The notes below the pieces were generated by a model. The model was not told the origin of the DNA, did not search any database, and saw only the letters and a list, made by a program, of their open reading frames with translations. From an uncultured Clostridia bacterium (lineage in GTDB: Bacteria; Bacillota; Clostridia; Christensenellales; Aristaeellaceae): 45,449 bases of DNA. Both the position numbers and the translations under genes were made by a program. Numbering within the stretch: the first letter of the stretch is position 1; each line of letters begins with the position of its first letter. This document shows positions 33,777 through 40,798 of the stretch, piece by piece. The stretch spans positions 1 to 45,449 of the forward strand of contig CAKUFG010000023.1 in NCBI GenBank assembly GCA_934647235.1, written 5' to 3'.

Positions 33777-34349
33777 ATGAAGCACGCAAGACGCTTTGCC
33801 GCGCTGATTGCGGCACTGCTGCTGCTGTTTGCCTGTGCGCTGGCCGACACGGCGCAGGTATACCCCGCCGCAGACGGCGGCTTCCTGCTGCTGCGGCAGG
33901 AGGATCAAACGCTGCTGATCGGCCGGGGCGGCGAGGCGGCCGTTCGCCGTCTGGCAGAGGCAAGTGGCCTGCCGGGCGTTGACCGCGTGCTGATTCTGTG
34001 CGACCATCCTACCCACATTGAGTCCGCCCAGCGCATGGCCGCGCTGTTGGATATCGGCACAGAGACGCGCGATGCGCCGCTGCGCGTGGAAACGGAATCC
34101 GGGCTGTATATCATCGGCACGGACAAGATCGAAGCAAACGCAATCTGCTACGGCTGCGATGGGAAAGCTCTCTCCCAAACGCCCGCTGCAACGCAGCAAT
34201 ATGTGCTGAACCGCAATACTAAAAAGTTTCACAAGCCCACCTGCGGCAGCGTAAAGCAAATGAAGGAAAAGAACCGCCTGGTATACGAGGGCACGCGCGA
34301 GGAGGTCGTCCAGCGCGGCTATCAGCCCTGCAAGCGCTGCAATCCGTAA
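33777..34349 (+). CDS. Secreted protein, degenerate MBL-like domain plus Ada-type metal-binding tail
   Basis: The 190-residue protein has a signal peptide (MKHARRFAALIAALLLLFAC) with LADTAQ after it. The middle part (about 28-125) resembles the metallo-beta-lactamase domain of ComEC-like proteins in spacing (DGGFLLLRQEDQTLLIGRGG, RVLILCDHPTHIESAQRMAAL), but the HxHxDH metal motif is absent. The tail YVLNRNTKKFHKPTCGSVKQ and GYQPCKRCNP is the small Cys-containing domain often attached to secreted nucleases and ComEC-like enzymes. The ATG has AAGGAG 8 nt upstream and lies 4 bp after the kinase stop. The degenerate-MBL reading is an inference from short matches. Confidence 0.72.
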   Translation: MKHARRFAALIAALLLLFACALADTAQVYPAADGGFLLLRQEDQTLLIGRGGEAAVRRLAEASGLPGVDRVLILCDHPTHIESAQRMAALLDIGTETRDAPLRVETESGLYIIGTDKIEANAICYGCDGKALSQTPAATQQYVLNRNTKKFHKPTCGSVKQMKEKNRLVYEGTREEVVQRGYQPCKRCNP

Positions 34350-34365
34350 ATCTCAATACAGCAAA

Positions 34366-34404
34366 GCCGCGCCGTTCCGATATCCGGAGCGACGCGGCGT
34401 TTTT
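34366..34404. terminator. Terminator between convergent genes
   Basis: GCCGCG pairs with CGCGGC, enclosing a broken inner stem (CG/CG and TCCG/CGGA), and is followed by GTTTTT on the plus strand. It follows the secreted-protein gene and precedes the end of the minus-strand GTPase gene. Confidence 0.75.
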
Positions 34405-34414
34405 AATGCATTTG

Positions 34415-35365
34415 TCAGCTGAAGGTGACGTACTGATCCTTGGCCTTTTCGGCAGGCTCTGCGCTCACCTGTATCAGTGCTACCATCTCATGCTCCTGCG
34501 CCTTGTTGTATACTGTCTGCGCCTTAGCGGTGAGGGTATACCACTGCGTTTTGGAGGGCTTGAGATCGCCCCGGCACAGGAAGCCCAGGCAGGTGATATC
34601 GTTGGCGCAGCAGGTCATGGCCAGGCGGCCGAAGCGGAAGAAGTCCTTGGGCACGCCGGGCTCGGCAAACACCTGCCCCTTGAAGCGCACCACCTTATCA
34701 TCGTAGCGGTTGGGGTGATCCAGCGCGTCCAGGTAGAAGGTGCCGTAATTCTCCTCGCTGATGTCGATCACGTCCGCCTTCATATCATAGGGCAGATCCT
34801 CGTCGGATACGCCGTCGTCCGAGTGGCCGTCGTTGTATTCAAACAGGATGGTCGTGGTGCTGTTCATGGCGCGCAGCTGCCGCCGCCAGGCGCTGACGTT
34901 CATATCGTTTTCGCAGCGATTGAACAGGATCAGGTCGGCGTTCTGCATGGGATCGGTCATCAGCTGGCGCATGTTGTTCATGTAGGAGTCGAAGGTCGTC
35001 GCATCCACCATGTCAATCACCTGCACCAGCTCCCACTTGGGGGGCAGCTGCATGGTATCCAGCTTTGCAAAGGTAAAGGTGTTGTTGTATTCGATGATGA
35101 CGCGCTCGGGCTTATACTGCTTGTTCAAATCCACAAACAGGGAGGGGGTCATGTCCTCCACGCTGTCCACCATGTGCAGCGTCACTTTTTGCTTGGCCAG
35201 CTTTTCCGCGTCGTACTCCTCCTCGCCGTCCTCGCAGACGACCAGCAGCGTTTTCTGCCCGCGAGAGAAGCTCTCGTCGTCGATCATGTTGTGGATCAGC
35301 GTGGTTTTGCCGCTGTCCAGAAAACCGGCGACAATATAAATGGGAATAATCTGATTGACAGGCAT
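34415..35365 (-). CDS. COG0523 (CobW-like) GTPase with C-terminal DUF1980/YcgQ-like domain
   Basis: The 316-residue protein begins with a P-loop GTPase domain (Walker A GFLDSGKTTL, residues 14-23; VIIEYNNTFTF; DLILFNRCEND). The CxCC metal motif of the COG0523 group is missing here. The C-terminal third (VVRFKGQVFAEPGVPKDFFR, then FGRLAMTCCANDITCLGFLC) resembles the C-terminal domain of YcgQ/DUF1980 proteins, whose RFxxTCCAxD motif is linked to zinc-regulated permease systems. The gene starts 12 bp after its partner GTPase gene. A joint role in metal handling is inferred. Confidence 0.78.
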   Translation of the reverse strand: MPVNQIIPIYIVAGFLDSGKTTLIHNMIDDESFSRGQKTLLVVCEDGEEEYDAEKLAKQKVTLHMVDSVEDMTPSLFVDLNKQYKPERVIIEYNNTFTFAKLDTMQLPPKWELVQVIDMVDATTFDSYMNNMRQLMTDPMQNADLILFNRCENDMNVSAWRRQLRAMNSTTTILFEYNDGHSDDGVSDEDLPYDMKADVIDISEENYGTFYLDALDHPNRYDDKVVRFKGQVFAEPGVPKDFFRFGRLAMTCCANDITCLGFLCRGDLKPSKTQWYTLTAKAQTVYNKAQEHEMVALIQVSAEPAEKAKDQYVTFS

Positions 35366-35377
35366 GAGAATGCTCCT

Positions 35378-36586
35378 TTACACGCCGAAGAGTTCGCGCA
35401 GCGCCTTTTCGTCGATATGGGTGCCGATTACGCACAGGCGGCCGGTATAATCGGCGCTGCCGTAGCGGATATCGGTTTCGCCGGGCACATAGTCAAAGTG
35501 CAGCCAGCGGCCATCCTCGGCCTGCACAATGCCCTTGGCGCGCAGGATCGCGCCGTAATCTTCCTCCTCTGACAGCTTGGCCAGCGCGGCGCGCAGACCG
35601 TCCTCGGTGAAGCGCTTGGCGGTTTCTACGCCGATGTTCTCAAAGATTTCGTCCGCGTCATGGCCATGATGATGGTGATGATGATGCTCATGATCGTGGC
35701 CGCAGCCGCAATGGCCGTGCTCATGGTCGTGGTCGTCATGCTCGTGGTCATGATCGTGGTCATGATCGTGATCATGCTCATCATGGTCATGGTCGTGATC
35801 CTCGTCATGATCGTGATCATGGTGATGATGATGCTCGTGCTCATGCTCGTCGTCATCATCGTCATCGTCTTCGTCATGATGGTGGCCGCAGCAGCAATGG
35901 CCATCCTCATCGTGATGGTGATGATGGTGCTCATGCTCATGTTCGTCCTCGTCGTCATCCTCCACGTCTTCCATGGTCAGCAGGGCGGCGGGATGCTCGA
36001 TGGTATCCAGGATGGTTTCAGCGCTCAGATCGCCCCAGGGCGTGGTGATGATGCGCGCGGCAGGGTTCTGCTCGGCCACCAGCTGGCGGCTCTTTTCTAC
36101 GCGCTCGGGATCCTGCAGCTGGGTGCGGCTGAAGATGATGGTTTCGGCGCTCTTGATCTGATCCAGGAAGAATTCGCCGAAGTTCTTCATATAGGTGCGG
36201 CAGCGGTTGGCGTCCACCACGGTGGCGCAGCCGGTGATTTCGATTTCGGGATGATGCTCGCGGGCTTCCTCCACAGCGCGGCGGATATCGCTCAGCTTGC
36301 CAACGCCCGTGGGCTCTACCAGCAGACGGTCAGGATGGTAGGTATTGATCAGATCGTCAATGGCCTTCTGGAAATCGCCCGCCAGGGTGCAGCAGATGCA
36401 GCCGCTGTTCAGCTCGGTCACGGTGATGCCCGCGTCCTTCATGAAGCCGCCGTCCACGCCGACCTCGCCGTATTCGTTTTCAAGCAGAATCACCTTTTCG
36501 CCCTTCATCGCGCCGGAGATCAGCTTTTTGATCAGCGTGGTTTTGCCAGCGCCCAAAAAACCGGAAATAATGTTAACCTTGACCAT
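35378..36586 (-). CDS. COG0523 metallochaperone GTPase with a long His/Asp-rich insert
   Basis: The 402-residue GTPase is a ZNG1/YeiR-type zinc-transferring candidate. Walker A GFLGAGKTTL is at residues 9-18, the metal-binding CxCC (GCICC) at 62-66, and VEPTGVGKLSDI is the switch region at 90-101. Residues about 206-311 form an insert of His, Asp and Glu repeats that also holds CCC and CGC groups. A CobW C-terminal domain (about 312-402; LRAKGIVQAEDGRWLHFDYV) closes it. The DNA under the insert is a low-complexity run of CAT/CAC/GAT codons, prone to slippage. The ATG has AAGGAG upstream and the gene is 15 bp from the CapA gene. A zinc or nickel store/delivery role is likely; the metal is not proven. 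Confidence 0.92.
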   Translation of the reverse strand: MVKVNIISGFLGAGKTTLIKKLISGAMKGEKVILLENEYGEVGVDGGFMKDAGITVTELNSGCICCTLAGDFQKAIDDLINTYHPDRLLVEPTGVGKLSDIRRAVEEAREHHPEIEITGCATVVDANRCRTYMKNFGEFFLDQIKSAETIIFSRTQLQDPERVEKSRQLVAEQNPAARIITTPWGDLSAETILDTIEHPAALLTMEDVEDDDEDEHEHEHHHHHHDEDGHCCCGHHHDEDDDDDDDEHEHEHHHHHDHDHDEDHDHDHDEHDHDHDHDHDHEHDDHDHEHGHCGCGHDHEHHHHHHHGHDADEIFENIGVETAKRFTEDGLRAALAKLSEEEDYGAILRAKGIVQAEDGRWLHFDYVPGETDIRYGSADYTGRLCVIGTHIDEKALRELFGV

Positions 36587-36601
36587 AATGATTGCTCCTT
36601 T

Positions 36602-37684
36602 TTAATGTTGGTCGTTTGCGTATATGATATCCTGTACCGCGCCTTCGCCCTCGATGTAGGGGTTCAGCGTGAAAGGGGTATCGCTTTGAAGAATATCCAT
36701 CACCCGCTGGGCCTTGTCGCCCGTAACGGGAACAGGCTGATAGTTGTTGATCTGCTCGTCGCCCGTTTCGTAATAGGGATGGATGGTAAGCCGGGTGGAA
36801 TAGAGCTGGTTCTGATCAAACTGCAATTCCACCGACATCAGAGCGGTGGGAATCTGCTTGGCCGTTTTCTTATCCGACTGCGGGCTCTTGTTGCCGCCGA
36901 ACACGAAATTGCCCAGGCTGTAGAAGATCAGGCGGTTCTTATACACCTCGATGCCCTGCAGCACGTGCGGATGCGTGCCCACCACCAGATCGGCGCCGCT
37001 GTCGATGGCGTGATGCGCAAAGCGGGTCTGATCCTTATCGTTGTGCTTGTCCTGATATTCCTCCCCGTGATGCAGGCAGACAATCACAAAGTCCACGCCG
37101 TCCTCAGCCTTCATGCGCGGAATTTCCTTTTCAAGCCACTGGTAGTACTTTTCCATGTAATACCGGCGGAAGGAGAGCACGGCGAACCTGACGCCATTGC
37201 GCTCGAAGGTAAAGAAATCGGTATTATAGGCCCACTGAACGCCCGCCTCGGTCAGGTTCTTCTGGCAATCCTGCAGGCCGCCCTGACCAAAGTCCATCGC
37301 ATGGTTGTTGCTCAGGCTTACGCCCTCCACGCTGTTTTGGGTCAGGATGTTTACAAAATCGGCCGGGCCGCGGAAATTGGTGTACAGGCTGCCGTTTTTG
37401 TAGCTTTTCTTGTCCGTCAGCACGCATTCCAGATTGATCAGGGTGTAATCATCCTGCTCAAAGAACTCCCTGGCGTATTTGAAGGGATAGGCGTAATCGT
37501 TGCCCATGGCGCGGATCATGCCCACGAAGGAATCCTTTTCGCTGTGCAGCGGTTCATCCGAGCCTAAAATGCAGTCGCCCACCAGCGTCATGCGCACGGT
37601 GGTCAGCTCCTTTTGCTTCTCCGCCAGGCCGCCCAGCGGCAGGCAGATGAGCAGGGCAAGCAGTAGTGCGGTCAGCCTGCGCAT
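36602..37684 (-). CDS. CapA-family (poly-gamma-glutamate synthesis-like) metallophosphoesterase
   Basis: The 360-residue protein is a CapA/PgsA-like member of the metallophosphatase superfamily. A signal peptide (MRRLTALLLALLICLPLGG) is followed by the metal-binding segments TLVGDCILG, NLECVLTD, SLSNNHAMDFGQGG, VCLHHGEEY and VVGTHPHVLQGIE. The ATG at 37684 has a perfect AGGAGG 6 nt upstream, and this start gives the cleanest signal peptide; an ATG seven codons earlier lacks one. It is the first gene of a transcript with the two metal GTPases. CapA homologues are often not linked to capsule; the substrate is unknown. Confidence 0.92.
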   Translation of the reverse strand: MRRLTALLLALLICLPLGGLAEKQKELTTVRMTLVGDCILGSDEPLHSEKDSFVGMIRAMGNDYAYPFKYAREFFEQDDYTLINLECVLTDKKSYKNGSLYTNFRGPADFVNILTQNSVEGVSLSNNHAMDFGQGGLQDCQKNLTEAGVQWAYNTDFFTFERNGVRFAVLSFRRYYMEKYYQWLEKEIPRMKAEDGVDFVIVCLHHGEEYQDKHNDKDQTRFAHHAIDSGADLVVGTHPHVLQGIEVYKNRLIFYSLGNFVFGGNKSPQSDKKTAKQIPTALMSVELQFDQNQLYSTRLTIHPYYETGDEQINNYQPVPVTGDKAQRVMDILQSDTPFTLNPYIEGEGAVQDIIYANDQH

Positions 37685-37736
37685 CCTGATCCTCCTGATT
37701 TCCATTAGCCTTCGGGCTTTCCTCAGGCCATCCAGT

Positions 37737-37765
37737 ATTTTATCACCCTTTGTCAAGTTTATCAA
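37737..37765 (-). promoter_or_regulatory. Promoter of the capA-like / metal GTPase operon
   Basis: On the minus strand TTGATA (37760-37765) and TAAAAT (37737-37742) are 17 bp apart, about 50 bp before the ATG. No clear Zur-type box was recognised. Confidence 0.6.
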
Positions 37766-37829
37766 CAGTCTGAAGGTCAAATTATGTCAAAATCACTCGG
37801 CACGGCTTCGTTTAACTGAATTTTTACAT

Positions 37830-37861
37830 AAAAAGCCCGGCCATCCGCTGGGATAGCCGGG
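37830..37861 (-). terminator. Terminator of the rplU-prp-rpmA operon
   Basis: CCCGGC-ATCC and GGAT-GCCGGG form a stem with single opposed mismatches. On the minus strand it is followed by a TTTTT run; a T-rich tract also follows on the plus strand. Confidence 0.85.
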
Positions 37862-37884
37862 TTTGTTTTTGATGGGAACGCAGC

Positions 37885-38169
37885 TTACTGCTCGACGGGA
37901 TAGATGCAGACCTGCTTCTTGTCGCGGCCCAGGCGCTCGAAGCGGACGATGCCGCTGGCCTTGGCGAACAGGGTGTCATCCTTGCCGATGCCTACGTTAA
38001 GGCCGGGATGGATGTGGGTGCCGCGCTGGCGAACCAGAATGTTGCCAGCCAGTACAAACTGACCATCCGCACGCTTGGGGCCAAGGCGCTTGCTTTCGCT
38101 GTCGCGGCCGTTGCGGGTGGAGCCCATACCTTTTTTATGAGCGAACAACTGAAGATTAAGTTTCAACAT
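37885..38169 (-). CDS. rpmA: 50S ribosomal protein L27
   Basis: The 94-residue L27 supports the peptidyl-transferase centre. The N-terminal MLKLNLQLFA precedes HKKGMGSTRNGRDS; in Bacillota this leader is removed by the protease Prp after the FA, exposing the mature N-terminus. The residue after the cut is His where many species have Ser or Ala. RGTHIHPGLNVGIGKDDTLFA is the conserved core. It is the last gene of the rplU-prp-rpmA operon and is followed by the terminator at 37830-37861. Confidence 0.97.
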   Translation of the reverse strand: MLKLNLQLFAHKKGMGSTRNGRDSESKRLGPKRADGQFVLAGNILVRQRGTHIHPGLNVGIGKDDTLFAKASGIVRFERLGRDKKQVCIYPVEQ

Positions 38170-38190
38170 GGTGTTTCCTCCGTTCTGACT

Positions 38191-38508
38191 TCACCGCAAG
38201 GTGATGTGAATATACTTTGGATAGGACGAGGCAACGTCGCGTATGCCCTGTTCAAAGGTGCGCAGGATAATCTGCGCGTCGTGCGTCATCTGATCCTCCG
38301 GAACCACGGCCTTCATCAGCCCGTCCCGTACAATCAATTGCGGTTTGACCCCCGCCACGCTTTCCAGCGCGTTTACACAGGTGGTAGACAGCACAGACAC
38401 GGCGGCGCATACGATATCGCTGCCTGCCTGGGCGTATCCGGCATGGCCGCGGCACTCAAAGCCGCTGAGCCGCCCGTCCGCAGCACGATACAGGGTAACG
38501 CTGGTCAT
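38191..38508 (-). CDS. prp: Ribosomal-processing cysteine protease Prp
   Basis: The 105-residue enzyme removes the N-terminal leader of L27. The catalytic pair is His in RGHAGYAQAG and Cys in DIVCAAVSVL, with the usual 11-residue spacing. Its ATG overlaps the stop of rplU by one base (TGATG), so translation is coupled. The order rplU-prp-rpmA is the standard Bacillota arrangement. The co-occurrence with the MLKLNLQLFA leader on L27 confirms both calls. Confidence 0.97.
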   Translation of the reverse strand: MTSVTLYRAADGRLSGFECRGHAGYAQAGSDIVCAAVSVLSTTCVNALESVAGVKPQLIVRDGLMKAVVPEDQMTHDAQIILRTFEQGIRDVASSYPKYIHITLR

Positions 38509-38813
38509 CAGCCGTTGATCGCGGTGATCTCCACCTTGGTGAAGGGCTGGCGATGGCCGGCCTTGCGGCGATAGTTCTTCTTGCTCTTATACTTGAGCAC
38601 AACGATCTTCTGGCTCTTGCCCTGCTGCAGCACCTTACCGGTAACGGTGGCGCCGGCAACCACGGGATTGCCCACTTCAACGGTGTCCCCACCCAGCATC
38701 AGCACGGAGAAGGTGACTTCGTCGTTCACTTCGTTGTTCAGCTTTTCCACATAGATGACGTCTCCCTGAGAGACACGGTACTGTTTGCCGCCGGTAGCAA
38801 TAATCGCATACAT
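38508..38813 (-). CDS. rplU: 50S ribosomal protein L21
   Basis: The 101-residue L21 binds 23S rRNA. MYAIIATGGKQYRVSQGDVI is the diagnostic N-terminus and KYKSKKNYRRKAGHRQPF the conserved C-terminal rRNA-binding part. The ATG has GAGGAGG 10 nt upstream. It is the first gene of the operon and is preceded by a structured leader of about 95 nt. Confidence 0.98.
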   Translation of the reverse strand: MYAIIATGGKQYRVSQGDVIYVEKLNNEVNDEVTFSVLMLGGDTVEVGNPVVAGATVTGKVLQQGKSQKIVVLKYKSKKNYRRKAGHRQPFTKVEITAING

Positions 38814-38819
38814 TCTGGC

Positions 38820-38914
38820 AGCACCTCCTCATACAGAACTCGCCGGGAACTCAGGCATATTGCAGCCACGAGGCAGCGCGGGCGCGCGTTTAGAAGCCTC
38901 TCCCGAGCGGCTTA
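38820..38914 (-). ncRNA. Structured 5' leader of the L21 operon (L21-leader type)
   Basis: Between the promoter and rplU lie about 95 nt of GC-rich sequence with hairpin-forming parts, for example AAGCC/GGCTT and the repeated GAGTTC boxes flanking CCCGGC. Bacillota rplU genes often carry an L21 leader RNA that mediates autoregulation. Position and structure fit, but the family consensus could not be checked. Confidence 0.5.
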
Positions 38915-38921
38915 CCCGGAT

Positions 38922-38950
38922 AATATACCACACGCAGGCGGCAATGTCAA
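38922..38950 (-). promoter_or_regulatory. Strong promoter of rplU-prp-rpmA
   Basis: On the minus strand a perfect TTGACA (38945-38950) and TATATT (38922-38927) are 17 bp apart. The -35 box contains the stop codon of the upstream glycosylase gene. Confidence 0.82.
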
Positions 38951-39459
38951 TAGAAATTCGCCTGATTCAAGGCGTTTTTCAGCGCTTCGCGCCATATTCC
39001 GGTCAGTTTTTCCATTGTCCAGGCCGCGTTGGCCGGGCTGGTGGAGGGCAGAATCCGGTGCGGAAGCTGCGGCAGATCGACATATTTTTCATACAATCTG
39101 CCTGCTGCCTGGCCGTTGAGCAGGATGCGGCGAATCTGCCCCTGTGCAGCAAGGGCGGCAATATCGTTTGGCTGCGCGTTTCTGATGCTTGCATCCTGCG
39201 AGCCGCGGATATCGCAGCGGGCGATTACATCCCACAGCGCGATATGATGGGCCAGAAGTATTTTCTTTTTTTCGGCAATCGTACCTGGAGCAGGCTCCTC
39301 CAGCACGGCGGCAAGCACGCGCCAGAAGCGATTCTGCGGATGCCCGTAATAAAAATCATTTTCCCGCGATTTGACCGAGGGCAGCGAGCCCAGGATCAGC
39401 ACCCGGCAGTCCGCATCGAACACCGGCTCAAAGGGATGGATAATCGTCTGGTATTCCAT
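38947..39459 (-). CDS. DNA-deoxyinosine glycosylase (UDG superfamily family 6)
   Basis: The 170-residue protein matches hypoxanthine-DNA glycosylases, which remove deaminated adenine from DNA. The N-terminal IIHPFEPVFDADCRVLILGS (split here as HPFEPVFD and RVLILGSLPS), the Asn in HPQNRFWRVL, and the C-terminal STSPANAAW are the family motifs. The ATG at 39459 has GGAAAGAG 3-4 nt upstream and gives the usual family length; a longer frame adds a non-conserved leader. Its stop codon lies within the -35 box of rplU. Confidence 0.9.
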   Translation of the reverse strand: MEYQTIIHPFEPVFDADCRVLILGSLPSVKSRENDFYYGHPQNRFWRVLAAVLEEPAPGTIAEKKKILLAHHIALWDVIARCDIRGSQDASIRNAQPNDIAALAAQGQIRRILLNGQAAGRLYEKYVDLPQLPHRILPSTSPANAAWTMEKLTGIWREALKNALNQANFY

Positions 39460-39512
39460 AGGCTCTTTCCAAAAACAGCGCCGGGGCGGAGTCTCCCCCG
39501 CCCGGCCTGTAT

Positions 39513-40277
39513 TCACTGGAACATGCGCTCCAGCTCTTCATATTTTTCCTGGGTAATCAGCGCGTCATGATCCGTGCCCGTCAGACGGACAATATACGTC
39601 CAGCGGCCATAGGGCGTGATATCATGAATGCGGTTCAGATTGATGATATAGCTGCGATGGCAGCGGAAGAACACCGCCGGATCCAGCCGCGCCTCGGTTT
39701 CGGACAGCGTATCGGAGGTATAGTAGCTGCCGCCGTCCGCCGTATAGATCACGGTGCTGCGGTCCTCGCGCTGGATCAGCAGGATATCCTCCATGCTGAC
39801 AAAGGTTACGCCGTCGCGGTGCTTAAGCATCATGCGCCCGGCGGGCTTTATTCGCTGCACAGGCGCGGGCACAGGATTCTGCGGGCGCTGCTGCACGGCA
39901 AGCAGGCGCTCGCGCACGCGGGTCAGCGTTTCAATCACGCGCTCCATGCGGAAGGGCTTCAGCAGATAATCAAACGCATAAACCGCAAACGCATCGCTGC
40001 GGTATTCCTCATGCGCGGTGGCGAAGATCAGCACGCAGGCAGGGTCCTCATCCTGGATGCGGTTGGCGCAGGCCACGCCGTTCATCACCGGCATATCCAC
40101 ATCCAGAAATACCACCTGCGGGCGGTGCTGCTCAAACAGCGCAATCAGCTGCTCGCCGTCCTGCGCCTCGCCCACCAGCTCATAGCCCTCCACGCGCGCG
40201 ATCATCTTGCGCAGGATCAGCCGCATGCCCGGCTCGTCGTCGGCAATCAATACCTTTATCGCTTGCGTATCGCTCAT
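39513..40277 (-). CDS. LytTR-family response regulator, orphan
   Basis: The 254-residue two-component regulator has a receiver domain (acidic pocket DDE at 13-15, phosphorylation Asp59 in VVFLDVDMPVMNG, Lys107 in FDYLLKPF) and a C-terminal LytTR DNA-binding domain (RMMLKHRDGVTFVSMEDIL, FFRCHRSYIINLNRI). No histidine kinase gene lies near, so its partner is elsewhere or absent. The ATG has GAGG 5 nt upstream. LytTR regulators often bind paired direct repeats upstream of envelope or bacteriocin genes; none was confidently seen here. Confidence 0.93.
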   Translation of the reverse strand: MSDTQAIKVLIADDEPGMRLILRKMIARVEGYELVGEAQDGEQLIALFEQHRPQVVFLDVDMPVMNGVACANRIQDEDPACVLIFATAHEEYRSDAFAVYAFDYLLKPFRMERVIETLTRVRERLLAVQQRPQNPVPAPVQRIKPAGRMMLKHRDGVTFVSMEDILLIQREDRSTVIYTADGGSYYTSDTLSETEARLDPAVFFRCHRSYIINLNRIHDITPYGRWTYIVRLTGTDHDALITQEKYEELERMFQ

Positions 40278-40294
40278 AACATCCTCAATCTGTT

Positions 40295-40771
40295 TCAGTG
40301 AATCACGCGGCGGCCATTCTTGAACTCCGGCCTGCGCAGCACCTCGCCCATGATCACACCCTGCACCAGGCTTTGGCTATCGGAGAAATTCAGCGTCAGC
40401 CCCGGCACGGTATCGCAGGCCAGATCGGGCGTCTCCTGATGCTGCGTCGCGGGATGCGGGCGCGGCTTCGCGCGCTCCTCCGCCGGACATAGAGCCTCCT
40501 TGCCCTCGTGCGTATGCGGGGTTTCTGGAGCCATCTCAATGGAGCCGTCCCATTCGTCCGCCTCGTCGGAGTCAAAGTCCTCCAGCTTCAGCTGCTCCAC
40601 CTTTGGCTGCGCCTGTCTGGGGGATGAAGCGGCCGCAGGCTGGGGCCTGGAGGCGGGCTCGGGCCGGGCGGCTGCGGTGCGCTGGTGCGCCCGTACAGCC
40701 GCCTGGCTGTTTTTTCTGCTTTTTGAAGCCACGCTGATCACGATCAACAGGACAACCAGCAGTATTTCCAC
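40295..40771 (-). CDS. Small single-membrane-helix protein of unknown function
   Basis: The 158-residue protein has one N-terminal helix (EILLVVLLIVISVASK), a long Ala/Pro/Gln-rich, probably disordered middle (about 20-125) with an acidic patch (LEDFDSDEADEWDG), and a short conserved-looking tail LVQGVIMGEVLRRPEF. GTG at 40771 follows GGAAAGGAA. It lies between floA and the LytTR gene, with gaps of 17-27 bp, and is likely co-transcribed with floA. The function is not known to me. Confidence 0.72.
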   Translation of the reverse strand: MEILLVVLLIVISVASKSRKNSQAAVRAHQRTAAARPEPASRPQPAAASSPRQAQPKVEQLKLEDFDSDEADEWDGSIEMAPETPHTHEGKEALCPAEERAKPRPHPATQHQETPDLACDTVPGLTLNFSDSQSLVQGVIMGEVLRRPEFKNGRRVIH

Positions 40772-40798
40772 GGTTTACTTTCCTTTCCAAATGGGCGC

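Noticed and set aside
35660..37567. Open frame of 635 codons opposite the His-rich GTPase and CapA genes
   Set aside because: Its start is a Met/Val run that mirrors the CAT/GAT repeat; the reverse strand has conserved GTPase and CapA motifs.
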